This document shows positions 44,032-52,715 of a stretch of DNA of 64,000 bases, in pieces. The stretch covers positions 682,001 through 746,000 of the forward strand of contig NZ_CP102278.1 in NCBI RefSeq assembly GCF_025149915.1, read 5' to 3'. Position 1 is the first letter of the stretch. Every line of letters starts with the position of its first letter. The translations under genes and the position numbers were made by a program. The notes beneath the pieces were generated by a model. It was given only the letters and a program-made list of their open reading frames with translations, searched no databases and had not been told where the DNA came from. Origin of the DNA: Coprococcus eutactus (GTDB lineage: Bacteria > Bacillota > Clostridia > Lachnospirales > Lachnospiraceae).

Positions 44032-44338
44032 GTAATATTCCCTCCAAATATGTTTGTCCCCGCACTGCGCCAGATCTCCTTAACATTGTGAGTATCGTAC
44101 GAAAATGCGTTAACTTTATTAATATACATGAATTTGTTATGGATGTAAATTAAATTGTTTCCTGCGCATTACCCTCTTGTGCATTACCTCTTGTGCATTA
44201 CCTCTTGCGCATTACCCTTGCGCATTACCCTTGCGTATTACCAACATGCAGATTACAATATATTAGGCAAAAATGGTTGTGTATTAAAAATGAGCCTGAA
44301 TTTATTATGGATAGATGTCCGACAAGGGAGGCAGAGTT
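44032..44338. other. Intergenic region between divergent genes
   Basis: About 300 bases between the NSS transporter and the glycosylase genes. It contains the tandem repeat at 44163-44242 and AT-rich sequence expected to hold both promoters; no clear -35/-10 pair was assigned. Confidence 0.5.
44163..44242. repeat. Short tandem repeat, about six units of 13-15 bp
   Basis: Six consecutive units of the type GCGCATTACCCTT (variants GTGCATTACCTCTT and GCGTATTACC). Early units have GTG/CTCTT and later ones GCG/CCTT, as expected from stepwise duplication. It lies in the leader side of the NSS gene. Confidence 0.85.
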
Positions 44339-44905
44339 ATGGGATCACAGAACAAAAAATCACAAAAATATGAGCATATAGTACATCCATTTCCACCGCT
44401 TTATGATGATGATTCGGAGATTCTTATATTGGGAAGTCTGCCATCAGTGAAGTCCAGAGAGCAGATGTTCTTTTATGGACATCCCCAGAACAGATTCTGG
44501 AAGGTTATGAGCAGGGTGCTGGGGGAGGAACTCCCAACCACCATTGATGAGAAGAAGATTATGCTTCATGCACATCACATTGCACTCTGGGATGCTATAT
44601 ACAGCTGTGACATCATAGGGTCAAGTGACAGCAGCATAAAAAATGTAATCCCTACAGATCTTGGGAAAATAATTAGTTCATCGAAGGTGACAAAGGTCAT
44701 ATGTAATGGAAAGACATCCGGGAAGTATTTTTCAAAATACCAGCAGAAAGAACTCGATATAGAACCGGTGATACTTCCATCCACAAGTCCTGCAAATGCA
44801 GCATTTTCTGTGGATAAGCTGGTTGAGATCTGGGGGACGGCCATTCCGGATAGCTGTAAATTTCTTGAAACTTTTCAAAAGACGGGTGGTAAAAGCCCAA
44901 TATAA
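44339..44905 (+). CDS. DNA-deoxyinosine glycosylase (UDG superfamily)
   Basis: A 188-residue repair enzyme. Motifs: ILGSLPSVKSRE near the start, then FFYGHPQNRFWKVM, ALWDAI and the late PSTSPANAAFS. These fit the UDG-superfamily branch annotated as hypoxanthine/deoxyinosine glycosylase, which removes deaminated adenine. GGGAGG lies 7 bases before the ATG at 44339; the longer frame from 44315 overlaps that site. Single gene. Confidence 0.85.
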   Translation: MGSQNKKSQKYEHIVHPFPPLYDDDSEILILGSLPSVKSREQMFFYGHPQNRFWKVMSRVLGEELPTTIDEKKIMLHAHHIALWDAIYSCDIIGSSDSSIKNVIPTDLGKIISSSKVTKVICNGKTSGKYFSKYQQKELDIEPVILPSTSPANAAFSVDKLVEIWGTAIPDSCKFLETFQKTGGKSPI

Positions 44906-45097
44906 CTGCTCAAATGTAGATATAATGTAAACAGAATCTCAACATTTTCTAAAGCTTAAAAAAGAATGATGTACAATGTAGCAGAATATGTTATTATAAA
45001 GGACGCAGCCGGCTGACAGTGACAATTCAGATACAATGATACAAAAGGCTGTAGCAAGGTAATCAGAGATTAAGGTCGGATCAAAAGGAGAGAAAAA

Positions 45098-45934
45098 ATG
45101 GCACTTAGTTTTATTGAGATACTTAAAGTAGTGTTCCTTGGTATCGTTGAGGGAATCACAGAGTGGCTGCCTATCAGCAGTACAGGTCATATGCTTTTGG
45201 TGGATGAGTTTATCACGCTCGATGCCAGCGACAGGTTTAAGGATATGTTCTTTGTCATCATACAGCTTGGCGCAATACTTGCGGTAGTAACTATTTTTTG
45301 GAACAAGATGTGGCCGTTCCAGATGAAAGATAAGACGCAGTCGGTATTCAAGAAGGATACATGGAGCATGTGGTTTAAGACGGTTGTTGCCTGTATACCG
45401 GGAGCCGTAGTTACGTTATTGTTTGATGATTTTATTGAGGCTCATCTGCACACCGCAGTGGTCATATCGATAGCTCTTATATTTTATGGAGTTGCATTTA
45501 TCGTGATCGAGAACTGGAATAAGACCAGGACACCTAAGGTTGAGACGCTGAATGATATTACATACAAAACCGCTTTTTTCATAGGAATGTTCCAAGTGCT
45601 TTCGATCATCCCAGGAACTTCACGTTCAGGTGCGACCATCATAGGCGCATTGCTTTTGGGTGTATCCAGAGTGGCAGCTGCGGAATTCACATTTTTCCTG
45701 GCAGTTCCAGTCATGTTTGGCCTCAGTGCACTTAAGCTCATAAAGTTTGGACTTTCATTTACCAGTGCAGAGTTTGCTATACTTATAATAGGATGTGTAG
45801 TAGCATATCTTGTTTCTATTGTGGTGATCAAATTCCTTATGGGCTACATCAAGAAACATGATTTCAAGATATTTGGATGGTACAGAATAGTTCTTGGAGT
45901 TATAGTTCTTTTGTATTTTGCTTTCTTTGCGTAG
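45098..45934 (+). CDS. uppP: Undecaprenyl-diphosphatase
   Basis: A 278-residue membrane phosphatase that recycles undecaprenyl pyrophosphate for wall synthesis. The conserved EGITEWLPISSTGHM (residues about 17-31) and PGTSRSGATI (about 170-180) form the active site. Full length for BacA/UppP, with about eight membrane segments. AGGAG precedes the ATG. Overexpression of this family gives bacitracin tolerance, which is of interest beside the BcrAB-like operon at 30 kb, though the two are far apart. Confidence 0.95.
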   Translation: MALSFIEILKVVFLGIVEGITEWLPISSTGHMLLVDEFITLDASDRFKDMFFVIIQLGAILAVVTIFWNKMWPFQMKDKTQSVFKKDTWSMWFKTVVACIPGAVVTLLFDDFIEAHLHTAVVISIALIFYGVAFIVIENWNKTRTPKVETLNDITYKTAFFIGMFQVLSIIPGTSRSGATIIGALLLGVSRVAAAEFTFFLAVPVMFGLSALKLIKFGLSFTSAEFAILIIGCVVAYLVSIVVIKFLMGYIKKHDFKIFGWYRIVLGVIVLLYFAFFA

Positions 45935-45976
45935 AATTTTAAATGATGCGATATAAAAATTGGATAAAAATATAAC

Positions 45977-46022
45977 AAACACCCCATAATTTCATTTGTA
46001 AATGAGATTATGGGGTGTTTGT
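45977..46022. terminator. Bidirectional terminator
   Basis: AACACCCCATAAT pairs with ATTATGGGGTGTT, with an inner TCATTT/AAATGA stem and T-rich ends, between the convergent uppP and fructokinase genes. Confidence 0.85.
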
Positions 46023-46038
46023 GTGTATAGTTTCCGGT

Positions 46039-46893
46039 TTAGAACAGGTTCATAGCTCCGATGATACCCTGGTTGCCTTCAAGCTTTGCAGGTACAATAT
46101 ACGTGTCCGGATTCTTTACCTGTGGCATATCAATGTATCCGGAGAGAAGTTCGGTGTAATATTTGCGGATCATAGGAAACAGAAATTCATTGGACATGAC
46201 GCCGCCCCCAAGGACTATCCTTTCAACAGAGTAGCACATGGTATAGTTTACAAGAGCTTCTGCTATATAGTATGCTTCCAGATCCCATACAGGTGAGTCG
46301 GCGGGGATGTCTTTGCCCTTCATCCCGGTTCTTCGCTCCAGCATAGGCCCCGCAGCCAGACCTTCAGCACAATTCTGATGAAAACGGCATGAACATGGCG
46401 TGCCATCGCCATCACGTCTAGGTATGAGGATATGACCGGTTTCCGGATGCATCATGCCGTGGATGAGATGTCCGTCAGCTATCACGCCGCCACCTATACC
46501 GGTGCCTATGGTGAGATACATTCCAGAGCGAAGTCCTTTTAATGCGCCGAATAGGAATTCGCCCCATGCAGCTGCATTTACGTCTGTATCCACAACCACC
46601 AGACACTTAAGAGCCTCACTGAATGTTTTATAGAAATTGAATCCCTCCCATGCTTTCTTAGGACTCTTTAAAATGGTTCCATATGATGGGGAATTCTGGT
46701 TTACATTTGCCGGTCCGAATGTTCCTATGCCAAGTGCTGATATGTTGTGTTTCTTAAAATAGTCTATCATGACTGGAACAGATTGATCAGGCGTATCTGT
46801 TGGAATAGATATTCTGTCTATTATGTTCTTGTTTTCATCACCTATTGCGCATACCATCTTGGTACCGCCGGCTTCGAGCGCTCCGTAGTACAT
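46039..46893 (-). CDS. scrK: ROK-family fructokinase
   Basis: A 284-residue sugar kinase: EAGGTK phosphate-binding motif at residues 6-11, catalytic Asp in DTDVNAAAWGE, the GTGIGGG loop, and the zinc site H...CSC..H..C (around residues 153-172). The sequence pattern is that of ROK fructokinases, which make fructose 6-phosphate. Single gene with no sugar transporter beside it. Confidence 0.88.
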   Translation of the reverse strand: MYYGALEAGGTKMVCAIGDENKNIIDRISIPTDTPDQSVPVMIDYFKKHNISALGIGTFGPANVNQNSPSYGTILKSPKKAWEGFNFYKTFSEALKCLVVVDTDVNAAAWGEFLFGALKGLRSGMYLTIGTGIGGGVIADGHLIHGMMHPETGHILIPRRDGDGTPCSCRFHQNCAEGLAAGPMLERRTGMKGKDIPADSPVWDLEAYYIAEALVNYTMCYSVERIVLGGGVMSNEFLFPMIRKYYTELLSGYIDMPQVKNPDTYIVPAKLEGNQGIIGAMNLF

Positions 46894-47132
46894 ATTTCCT
46901 CCTCATCGCTGCAGTAAGACAGCATAAAATAATATAAAAAAGTTATATCTATTATAATATGAAGACAGATACATGTCACGCATAATGGTGCGAAAAAAAC
47001 AGTAACATGATGTACATTTTTTTGGACACTTGACAAAGTAAGATAGAGCCATATTAGGGAGTGCAGGAGCGGAATGCATTCTAAAAAACGTTTTGTAGAT
47101 GCAGTTCAAAAGAGTGAACAGGAGGCGTGATT

Positions 47133-47237
47133 ATGTTAAAAGGTTATTTCGTGTCAGATGGATATATGGGATATGTGGACGGTCAGTATCAGTTATTTGC
47201 TGATGAGAGTGATTATATAGACTATATTGAGAACTAA
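47133..47237 (+). CDS. Conserved-looking 34-residue protein
   Basis: A short ORF with a strong ribosome site (GGAGG, 7 bases before the ATG). The product starts MLKGYFVSDGYMGYVDG and is rich in Tyr, Gly and Asp. I believe similar peptides (GYMGxxxGxYxLFA pattern) occur in many Clostridia as short proteins of unknown role, but this could not be checked. It stands in the 560-bp region between fructokinase and MATE genes, on the plus strand. Confidence 0.6.
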   Translation: MLKGYFVSDGYMGYVDGQYQLFADESDYIDYIEN

Positions 47238-47273
47238 AAGGAATGTAACTTGAGTTTATTAGCTAATTAGCCG

Positions 47274-47301
47274 TTGCGCATTATTATATGTATGTTATGA
47301 T
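47274..47301 (+). promoter_or_regulatory. Promoter of the MATE gene
   Basis: TTGCGC (47274-47279), 16 bases, TATGAT (47296-47301), about 150 bases before the MATE start. Confidence 0.45.
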
Positions 47302-47453
47302 GCTGTAACGGGTTAGCAGATAAGAGGGTTATATATGCATGTATTAGAATATGTGCATTATTTGTATTGTATAAAGAAGATACTGCGAGACTATGTATGG
47401 GTGAATGATCAGAAAGAATAAGACGTAATATATGAATGTCAGAGGAGAACATA

Positions 47454-48851
47454 GTGGAGAAAGTATTGAACAGTACAGTATCAGAGAAACAATTAAATAG
47501 AAAAGAACATGTGATGGATATGACAGAAGGGAACAGTCTGAAACTTATCATGAAGTTCTCGATTCCTTTGCTCATAGGTAACCTGTTTCAGCAGGTCTAC
47601 AGTGTGGTTGATTCAGTTGTTGTCGGAAGGCATCTCGGGGCAAATGCCCTTGGAGGAGTCGGTTCGGTTGGAATGATAAGTTTCCTGTTCTTTTCTTTGT
47701 GTAGTGGGATGGCATCTGGGATAGGTGTTGTCATAGCGAAGTATTTTGGTGCAAAGCGTGATGATCTTGTGCGAAAAGCCATAGCAAATTCCATTTACGT
47801 GATATTGGGAGTTGGCTTGCTCATGAGTGTGCTGGGGGTCTGCCTTACGGGGCCGCTCATCAGGCTTATGAACACGCCTGCGGAGACAGTTCCATACGCG
47901 TATACATATATGAAGATAACCTGTGCCTTTACGGTGGCAGTAGCGGTATATAATGGAATATCTTCGATACTGCGGGCTCTTGGTGATTCGAGAACTCCGC
48001 TGATATTCCTAATGATCGCATCAGTTATAAATGCAGTGCTGGACATAATATTTGTGGTATATCTGGATATGGGAGTTGCCGGAGCTGCGTATGCAACTGT
48101 ATTCAGTCAGATTGTCTCGGGAATAGGCTCGATAATATATGCAGTGAAAACCAATTCATATTTCAAAATCAGACGAGAAGACTTTAGGGTGGATCACAGT
48201 ATATTAAAAGCAGATTTCAAGATAGGACTTCCGATGGCAGTCCAGACTTCTATGATATCCATATCGTGCTCACTTCTTCAGGCGCTTATAAATGGATATG
48301 GTCCTGCGGTCATGGCAGCTTACACTGCAACCGGAAAGGTGGAGGGGATAGTATTCCAGCCGTTTTCGTCGCTTGGGCTTGCACTTTCGACATTTGCCGG
48401 ACAGAACATTGGAGCAGGGCAATATGACAGAATAAAAAAGGCTGTATGGCAGGCGGAATGCATAACAATAGGTTTGAGCGCTGTACTCTTTGCTGCAATA
48501 CTGCTTTTCAGAGAAAACATCATTCATTTCTTCGTGACGGATCAGGAGGTTATCCGCCTTGGCGCAAAGGGCATGGTGATATCGGGCAGCATGTATGTTG
48601 CACTTGGAACTATCTATACGTTGAGAGGTGCCTTAAACGGTATGGGGGATGTGGTATTCTCCATGATAAACGGTTTCCTGGAGGTCGGCGGCAGGGTTGT
48701 GTTTGCGCTGTTCCTCATGTATGCTTTGGATATGGGATTCTGGGGAATCTGGTATACGAATATATTCACGTGGATAGTCATAGCACTGACAGCTGCGGTG
48801 AGACTGATCGTGTATCTGAAAAAGGCACAAAGAAATACTAACCAGATGTAA
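47454..48851 (+). CDS. MATE-family efflux transporter
   Basis: A 465-residue membrane protein with twelve predicted segments in two similar halves; the start of the first (IPLLIGNLFQQVYSVVDSVVVGRHLG) is typical of the DinF/NorM MATE family, which exports drugs or metabolites against sodium or protons. The GTG at 47454 is chosen because AGAGGAGA lies 5-6 bases before it; ATG codons at 47432/47436 have no such site. The LuxR-type gene follows after a terminator. Confidence 0.88.
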   Translation: MEKVLNSTVSEKQLNRKEHVMDMTEGNSLKLIMKFSIPLLIGNLFQQVYSVVDSVVVGRHLGANALGGVGSVGMISFLFFSLCSGMASGIGVVIAKYFGAKRDDLVRKAIANSIYVILGVGLLMSVLGVCLTGPLIRLMNTPAETVPYAYTYMKITCAFTVAVAVYNGISSILRALGDSRTPLIFLMIASVINAVLDIIFVVYLDMGVAGAAYATVFSQIVSGIGSIIYAVKTNSYFKIRREDFRVDHSILKADFKIGLPMAVQTSMISISCSLLQALINGYGPAVMAAYTATGKVEGIVFQPFSSLGLALSTFAGQNIGAGQYDRIKKAVWQAECITIGLSAVLFAAILLFRENIIHFFVTDQEVIRLGAKGMVISGSMYVALGTIYTLRGALNGMGDVVFSMINGFLEVGGRVVFALFLMYALDMGFWGIWYTNIFTWIVIALTAAVRLIVYLKKAQRNTNQM

Positions 48852-48875
48852 TTATAAAATAATGATGATTAATGA

Positions 48876-48914
48876 AAAAAGACCGGACATGCTTAGGTAT
48901 GACCGGTCTTTTAT
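48876..48914 (+). terminator. Terminator after the MATE gene
   Basis: AAAAGACCGG pairs with CCGGTCTTTT over a 16-base loop and continues into T-rich sequence. Confidence 0.85.
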
Positions 48915-48977
48915 ATTTTGACAAAAATCCAGTGCTATATTATTTTAGATATATAACAAATGGGAGATGCAGATCAT

Positions 48978-50414
48978 ATGTCAAATGAGATAACAGGAAA
49001 TACTGCAAAAGAGAAAAGTCTGGATAGTATACACATAAGGAGCATAGTTGTACTTGCCATGTTCAGTTTTGTATTTCTGGGGACAGAGTTTTTCTATGAC
49101 AATCGTGCTGCGGAAGTGGTGGATGCAAGGAAGGTACTTCTTTATCAGAGCGTGATATTGCTTGCAAGCGTAGTGGGGGTATTCATGTATGCCCTGATCC
49201 AGAAAAAGGCAGGAGACAATATTGTAAAAAAAGTGCTTATAGCCTCGAATTTTGTGGGGGTATTTGCACTTGCAGGGATAATGTTCGGAGATGAAAGCAT
49301 AATATTGTTGTATGGCATAGTGTTCTTCATTATCTGGGGTATGACAGGATGCTGCACATATCATGTTGTGGCTGGTGCATATACGGATAGAAAGCATCTC
49401 ACTGTGACGGTTGGCATATCATATGCTGCGGGGCTGTTTTTACAGTATATTAATTATAATGTCATAGGAAGCATGACGATACGGCTTGTGGTGTTCATAT
49501 TGGCTGTCGTGGTAATTGTGACAATATTTATGGTATATAGTGATACAGCGTACGCACCAGAGAAGATAGGGGATGCGGAGCAGAGCGCTGGCAGCAAGTC
49601 TATAGCATTTGCGTTCGTGATCGTAATATTGCTCATGACTTTCATATTTTCAGAACTTGACAATATTGTGACACTTGTACATGCAGAGGGCGGTGCGGAT
49701 ATAGGTCAGTGGCCAAGACTTTTCCTGGCGATCAGCGGTATAGCAGCGGGATTGCTGTTTGATATAAAGGATCAGAGATTTATGAACCAGATGATGTATT
49801 GTGTAACAGTGCTGTCTGTAATTGCAATGCTGGTCATAGAATTTGGGGGAGCGTTCCTCATAGGACTCATTGTATTTTATCTCGCAGCGGGATTTTTTGT
49901 TGTTTATTTCACCACAGGATTTATAAATGTCTCCTACACCATGAAATGGCAGTCATTTTGGGCGGGAGCAGGCAGGGCGATAAATAATATTGGTGCAGGT
50001 ATTGTGGGAGTTATATCATATGTGATCGTTAAAACGCCGGGGATCATGGCGATGAGCGTCACAGTTATACTGTTACTGGTTTTCATAAGTATAGCAGTGT
50101 TTGTGCTTGAGAGCCTTCAAAAGAAACAATATAGACAATATGATGAGGAAAAAGTGATGAGATCATCGAAGAGTTTAAGTGAAAGAACTGAGGTGGACTT
50201 TGAACGATTTGCAGACATGCACGGTCTCACTGGCCGTGAACGGGAGGTTTTGCAAAAACTCCTTATATCTGACGAAAGTATACAGAAGATTGCTGATGAA
50301 CTATATATATCCAGGGCATCGTTATACAGACATATATCATCCATGAATGAAAAGACAGGGACTAAGTCAAGGGTAGGTCTGATACAGTATTATTACAGTT
50401 GGCACGAGGAATGA
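48978..50414 (+). CDS. Membrane-bound LuxR-type regulator
   Basis: A 478-residue protein with about twelve membrane segments (residues about 20-390) and a C-terminal LuxR helix-turn-helix (last 65 residues, GLTGREREVLQKLL...IADELYISRASLYRHI). The membrane part looks like a transporter-type sensor. Such fusions are common in Coriobacteria and some Clostridia and are thought to sense a small molecule. GGGAGA lies 10 bases before the ATG at 48978; the ATG at 48960 overlaps it. Targets may include the flanking MATE or surface-protein gene. Confidence 0.8.
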   Translation: MSNEITGNTAKEKSLDSIHIRSIVVLAMFSFVFLGTEFFYDNRAAEVVDARKVLLYQSVILLASVVGVFMYALIQKKAGDNIVKKVLIASNFVGVFALAGIMFGDESIILLYGIVFFIIWGMTGCCTYHVVAGAYTDRKHLTVTVGISYAAGLFLQYINYNVIGSMTIRLVVFILAVVVIVTIFMVYSDTAYAPEKIGDAEQSAGSKSIAFAFVIVILLMTFIFSELDNIVTLVHAEGGADIGQWPRLFLAISGIAAGLLFDIKDQRFMNQMMYCVTVLSVIAMLVIEFGGAFLIGLIVFYLAAGFFVVYFTTGFINVSYTMKWQSFWAGAGRAINNIGAGIVGVISYVIVKTPGIMAMSVTVILLLVFISIAVFVLESLQKKQYRQYDEEKVMRSSKSLSERTEVDFERFADMHGLTGREREVLQKLLISDESIQKIADELYISRASLYRHISSMNEKTGTKSRVGLIQYYYSWHEE

Positions 50415-50523
50415 CACTATAGACGGGAAAGTGTTGGATGACTAGCCGTGTCAGGAAAATTAAAATGACATTATTGATTAAAAAAATGAGATAAAACTGT
50501 CCAAAATTGAATATGAGACATAT

Positions 50524-50533
50524 GTAACGTTAC
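50524..50533. promoter_or_regulatory. Palindromic operator-like site GTAACGTTAC
   Basis: A perfect 10-bp palindrome 120 bases before the surface-protein gene and 110 bases after the LuxR-type gene. It may bind a regulator. No partner copy was seen. Confidence 0.35.
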
Positions 50534-50653
50534 GAAAACGGCAGCAAATGACTATAATCTATGATATGAAACAGATGGGTGGAAGATGCATTTCATCTGT
50601 ATACGAGAACTATCAAACTATCCTATCAAACTATCATAGAAAGGGGAATGACT

Positions 50654-52555
50654 ATGAAACATTTCAGAAGACTAACATTTTTGCTGTCGTTTATTTTAAT
50701 TCTGACAGCGGGCGGCGTTGTGGCGATGGCTGCGAACAATGGACCGTGTGAAGATGAGGAAGAGAGCTATGCATATGTTCAGTTTTACAATTCGGAGAAA
50801 GACGACATGATATATGTGTACAGCTTCAGAACTCCACAGGAAGGAATAGCGACAAGTGCAAAGGGTGCAGTATATGACAAAAAAACAAATACGCTGACAC
50901 TCACCAATTGTAATATGCCAGACTATATGCTCAGCATGAATATGATGGGAGACAATTTCAAGATCAAACTGGTTGGTTCAAGTCACATAGGTATGTTGTG
51001 TGCCTGGGGATATGGATATGGCGGTTCGGTTGAGATTATTGGTGATGGTAAGTTATATGTCAATGAGGAACAGAAGAAGTCAGATGCCATAGTATTACAG
51101 CCGGAAGGAACAAAGTCTTACTTCAGGATAAGTGGGAATGCGGAAGTGTATGTATATGCAGGTAAAACAGATGGAAGTATTGTTATAGCAGATTATACAA
51201 CTGTTTCTGATTGCTTTGTCGTGAATGGACTCACTGGTCTGAAAAAGGAGCAGGCGTCCGAGATGAGGTATGATGAAATACAGGCGATTATTGTAGACAT
51301 GGAGAATTCACATGATTGTCACGTATATACAAAGGGCGATAATGGGAAAAAATATACAGTAGAAGATTATGTCAGAACTTACTATAACGATGATGGAAGT
51401 ATAAAGGCAGAAAATGTTAAGGGATACACGTTATATGAGCTTATGCTGATGCCTGGATATACAGACAAATATTATATGCGTGAAATTGATGCCACGGATG
51501 GTGTTTTTGATCCGGAAAAGTACGGTTATACAGATACGGAAGAAAACGTAAATGGGTATTCATACAGATCAACTATGCCGGCAAAAGTATATATTGATCA
51601 GAATACTGGCGACCGGTGTGTGTTCATGCGTGATGCAGTAGATGATAGTTATAAAGAGTTTGAAAATTTTAAGTATGATATCAAAGGTGAACTCGGAGAT
51701 GTGACGGATAAATATGGAAATGTTATGTCGTACTGTATGGTTGAAAGGTCTAAGGATAATGTGAAATTCACAGATGTTGAGTTTTATGATCCTGATTATT
51801 TATTGTCACAGGGTTATAAGATTTCAGGTGAACTGGAGTACATAAAGGGACTTTATAAAGTGTACAGCAATGCCAAGTCGGCAGTCCTCACCTCAAAGAC
51901 CCAGACTGTTTGTAAGCATACATCAAAGGTAAATAAGGTTACGAAAAAGGCGACAATGACGACCGATGGAATCATAACCACAACATGTAAATCTTGTGGC
52001 AAGAAGCTTTCAACATCAAAAATCGCCAAAGTGTCTACGGTTAAACTGAGCGCGGTGTCATGTGTATATAATGGCAAAGTCAGAACACCAGCCGTTCAGG
52101 TGAAGGATTCAGCTGGGAAGGCTCTGGTAAAGAATACAGATTACAAGGTCACTTACAGTGCGGGGAGAAAAAGTGTAGGAAAATATCTGGTAAAGGTCAC
52201 ATTTGCAGGTTCTAAATATTCTGGAAGTAAAAGGATGGCGTTTGAGATCAATCCAAAGGGAACAACGATAGTAAAGAAGGCGGCAGGAAAGAACAGTATT
52301 GCGATAAGATGGAGTGCCCAGAAGGTAGAGACCTCCGGATATCAGATACAGTGTTCGACTGATAGCCGATTCAGGAAGAGCAACAGGACTGCCACGCTGC
52401 GAAATAACGCCACGACATATTACAAGATATCAAAATGCAATACCGGCAGCGTTTACTATGTGAGGGTAAGAACATATAAAAATGTGAAGGTGAGCGGAAA
52501 AGTTGTTAAAATCTATTCAGCATGGAGCAAAGTGGTTGCGATAAAAGCAAAATAG
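50654..52555 (+). CDS. Exported surface protein with Fn3-like C-terminus
   Basis: A 633-residue secreted protein. Signal peptide MKHFRRLTFLLSF.. with cleavage near AMAANN (about residue 27). The middle part (about 30-400) is unknown and rich in Tyr, Asp and Gly. A Cys pair region (CKHTSKVNK..CKSCGKK) precedes an Ig-like domain (AVQVKDSAGKALVKNTDYKV) and a fibronectin type III-like domain (SIAIRWSAQKVETSGYQI) at the end. No LPXTG is present. AAAGGGG lies before the ATG at 50654, which gives the signal peptide; the long upstream extension is rejected. Role probably adhesion or wall association. Confidence 0.75.
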   Translation: MKHFRRLTFLLSFILILTAGGVVAMAANNGPCEDEEESYAYVQFYNSEKDDMIYVYSFRTPQEGIATSAKGAVYDKKTNTLTLTNCNMPDYMLSMNMMGDNFKIKLVGSSHIGMLCAWGYGYGGSVEIIGDGKLYVNEEQKKSDAIVLQPEGTKSYFRISGNAEVYVYAGKTDGSIVIADYTTVSDCFVVNGLTGLKKEQASEMRYDEIQAIIVDMENSHDCHVYTKGDNGKKYTVEDYVRTYYNDDGSIKAENVKGYTLYELMLMPGYTDKYYMREIDATDGVFDPEKYGYTDTEENVNGYSYRSTMPAKVYIDQNTGDRCVFMRDAVDDSYKEFENFKYDIKGELGDVTDKYGNVMSYCMVERSKDNVKFTDVEFYDPDYLLSQGYKISGELEYIKGLYKVYSNAKSAVLTSKTQTVCKHTSKVNKVTKKATMTTDGIITTTCKSCGKKLSTSKIAKVSTVKLSAVSCVYNGKVRTPAVQVKDSAGKALVKNTDYKVTYSAGRKSVGKYLVKVTFAGSKYSGSKRMAFEINPKGTTIVKKAAGKNSIAIRWSAQKVETSGYQIQCSTDSRFRKSNRTATLRNNATTYYKISKCNTGSVYYVRVRTYKNVKVSGKVVKIYSAWSKVVAIKAK

Positions 52556-52592
52556 ATGATCAAAAGTAAACGAAGACCAGAAAAATATCACA

Positions 52593-52623
52593 GCGGGCAT
52601 TTCATATGACATGGAATGTCCGC
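52593..52623 (+). terminator. Hairpin after the surface-protein gene
   Basis: GCGGGCATTTCAT and ATGGAATGTCCGC pair with two mismatches; the following T-run is weak (ATTATTTAT). Probably a terminator. Confidence 0.55.
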
Positions 52624-52715
52624 ATTATTTATATGTGGAAAAATCACCTCAAAGTATTATAATATACGGTGAATTTAGTATTGAGCTAAGAACTGTGAAT
52701 GGAGAATAATATAAT

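Noticed and set aside
44163..44242. CRISPR array
   Set aside because: Units are only 13-15 bp, with no unique spacers and no cas genes in the window.
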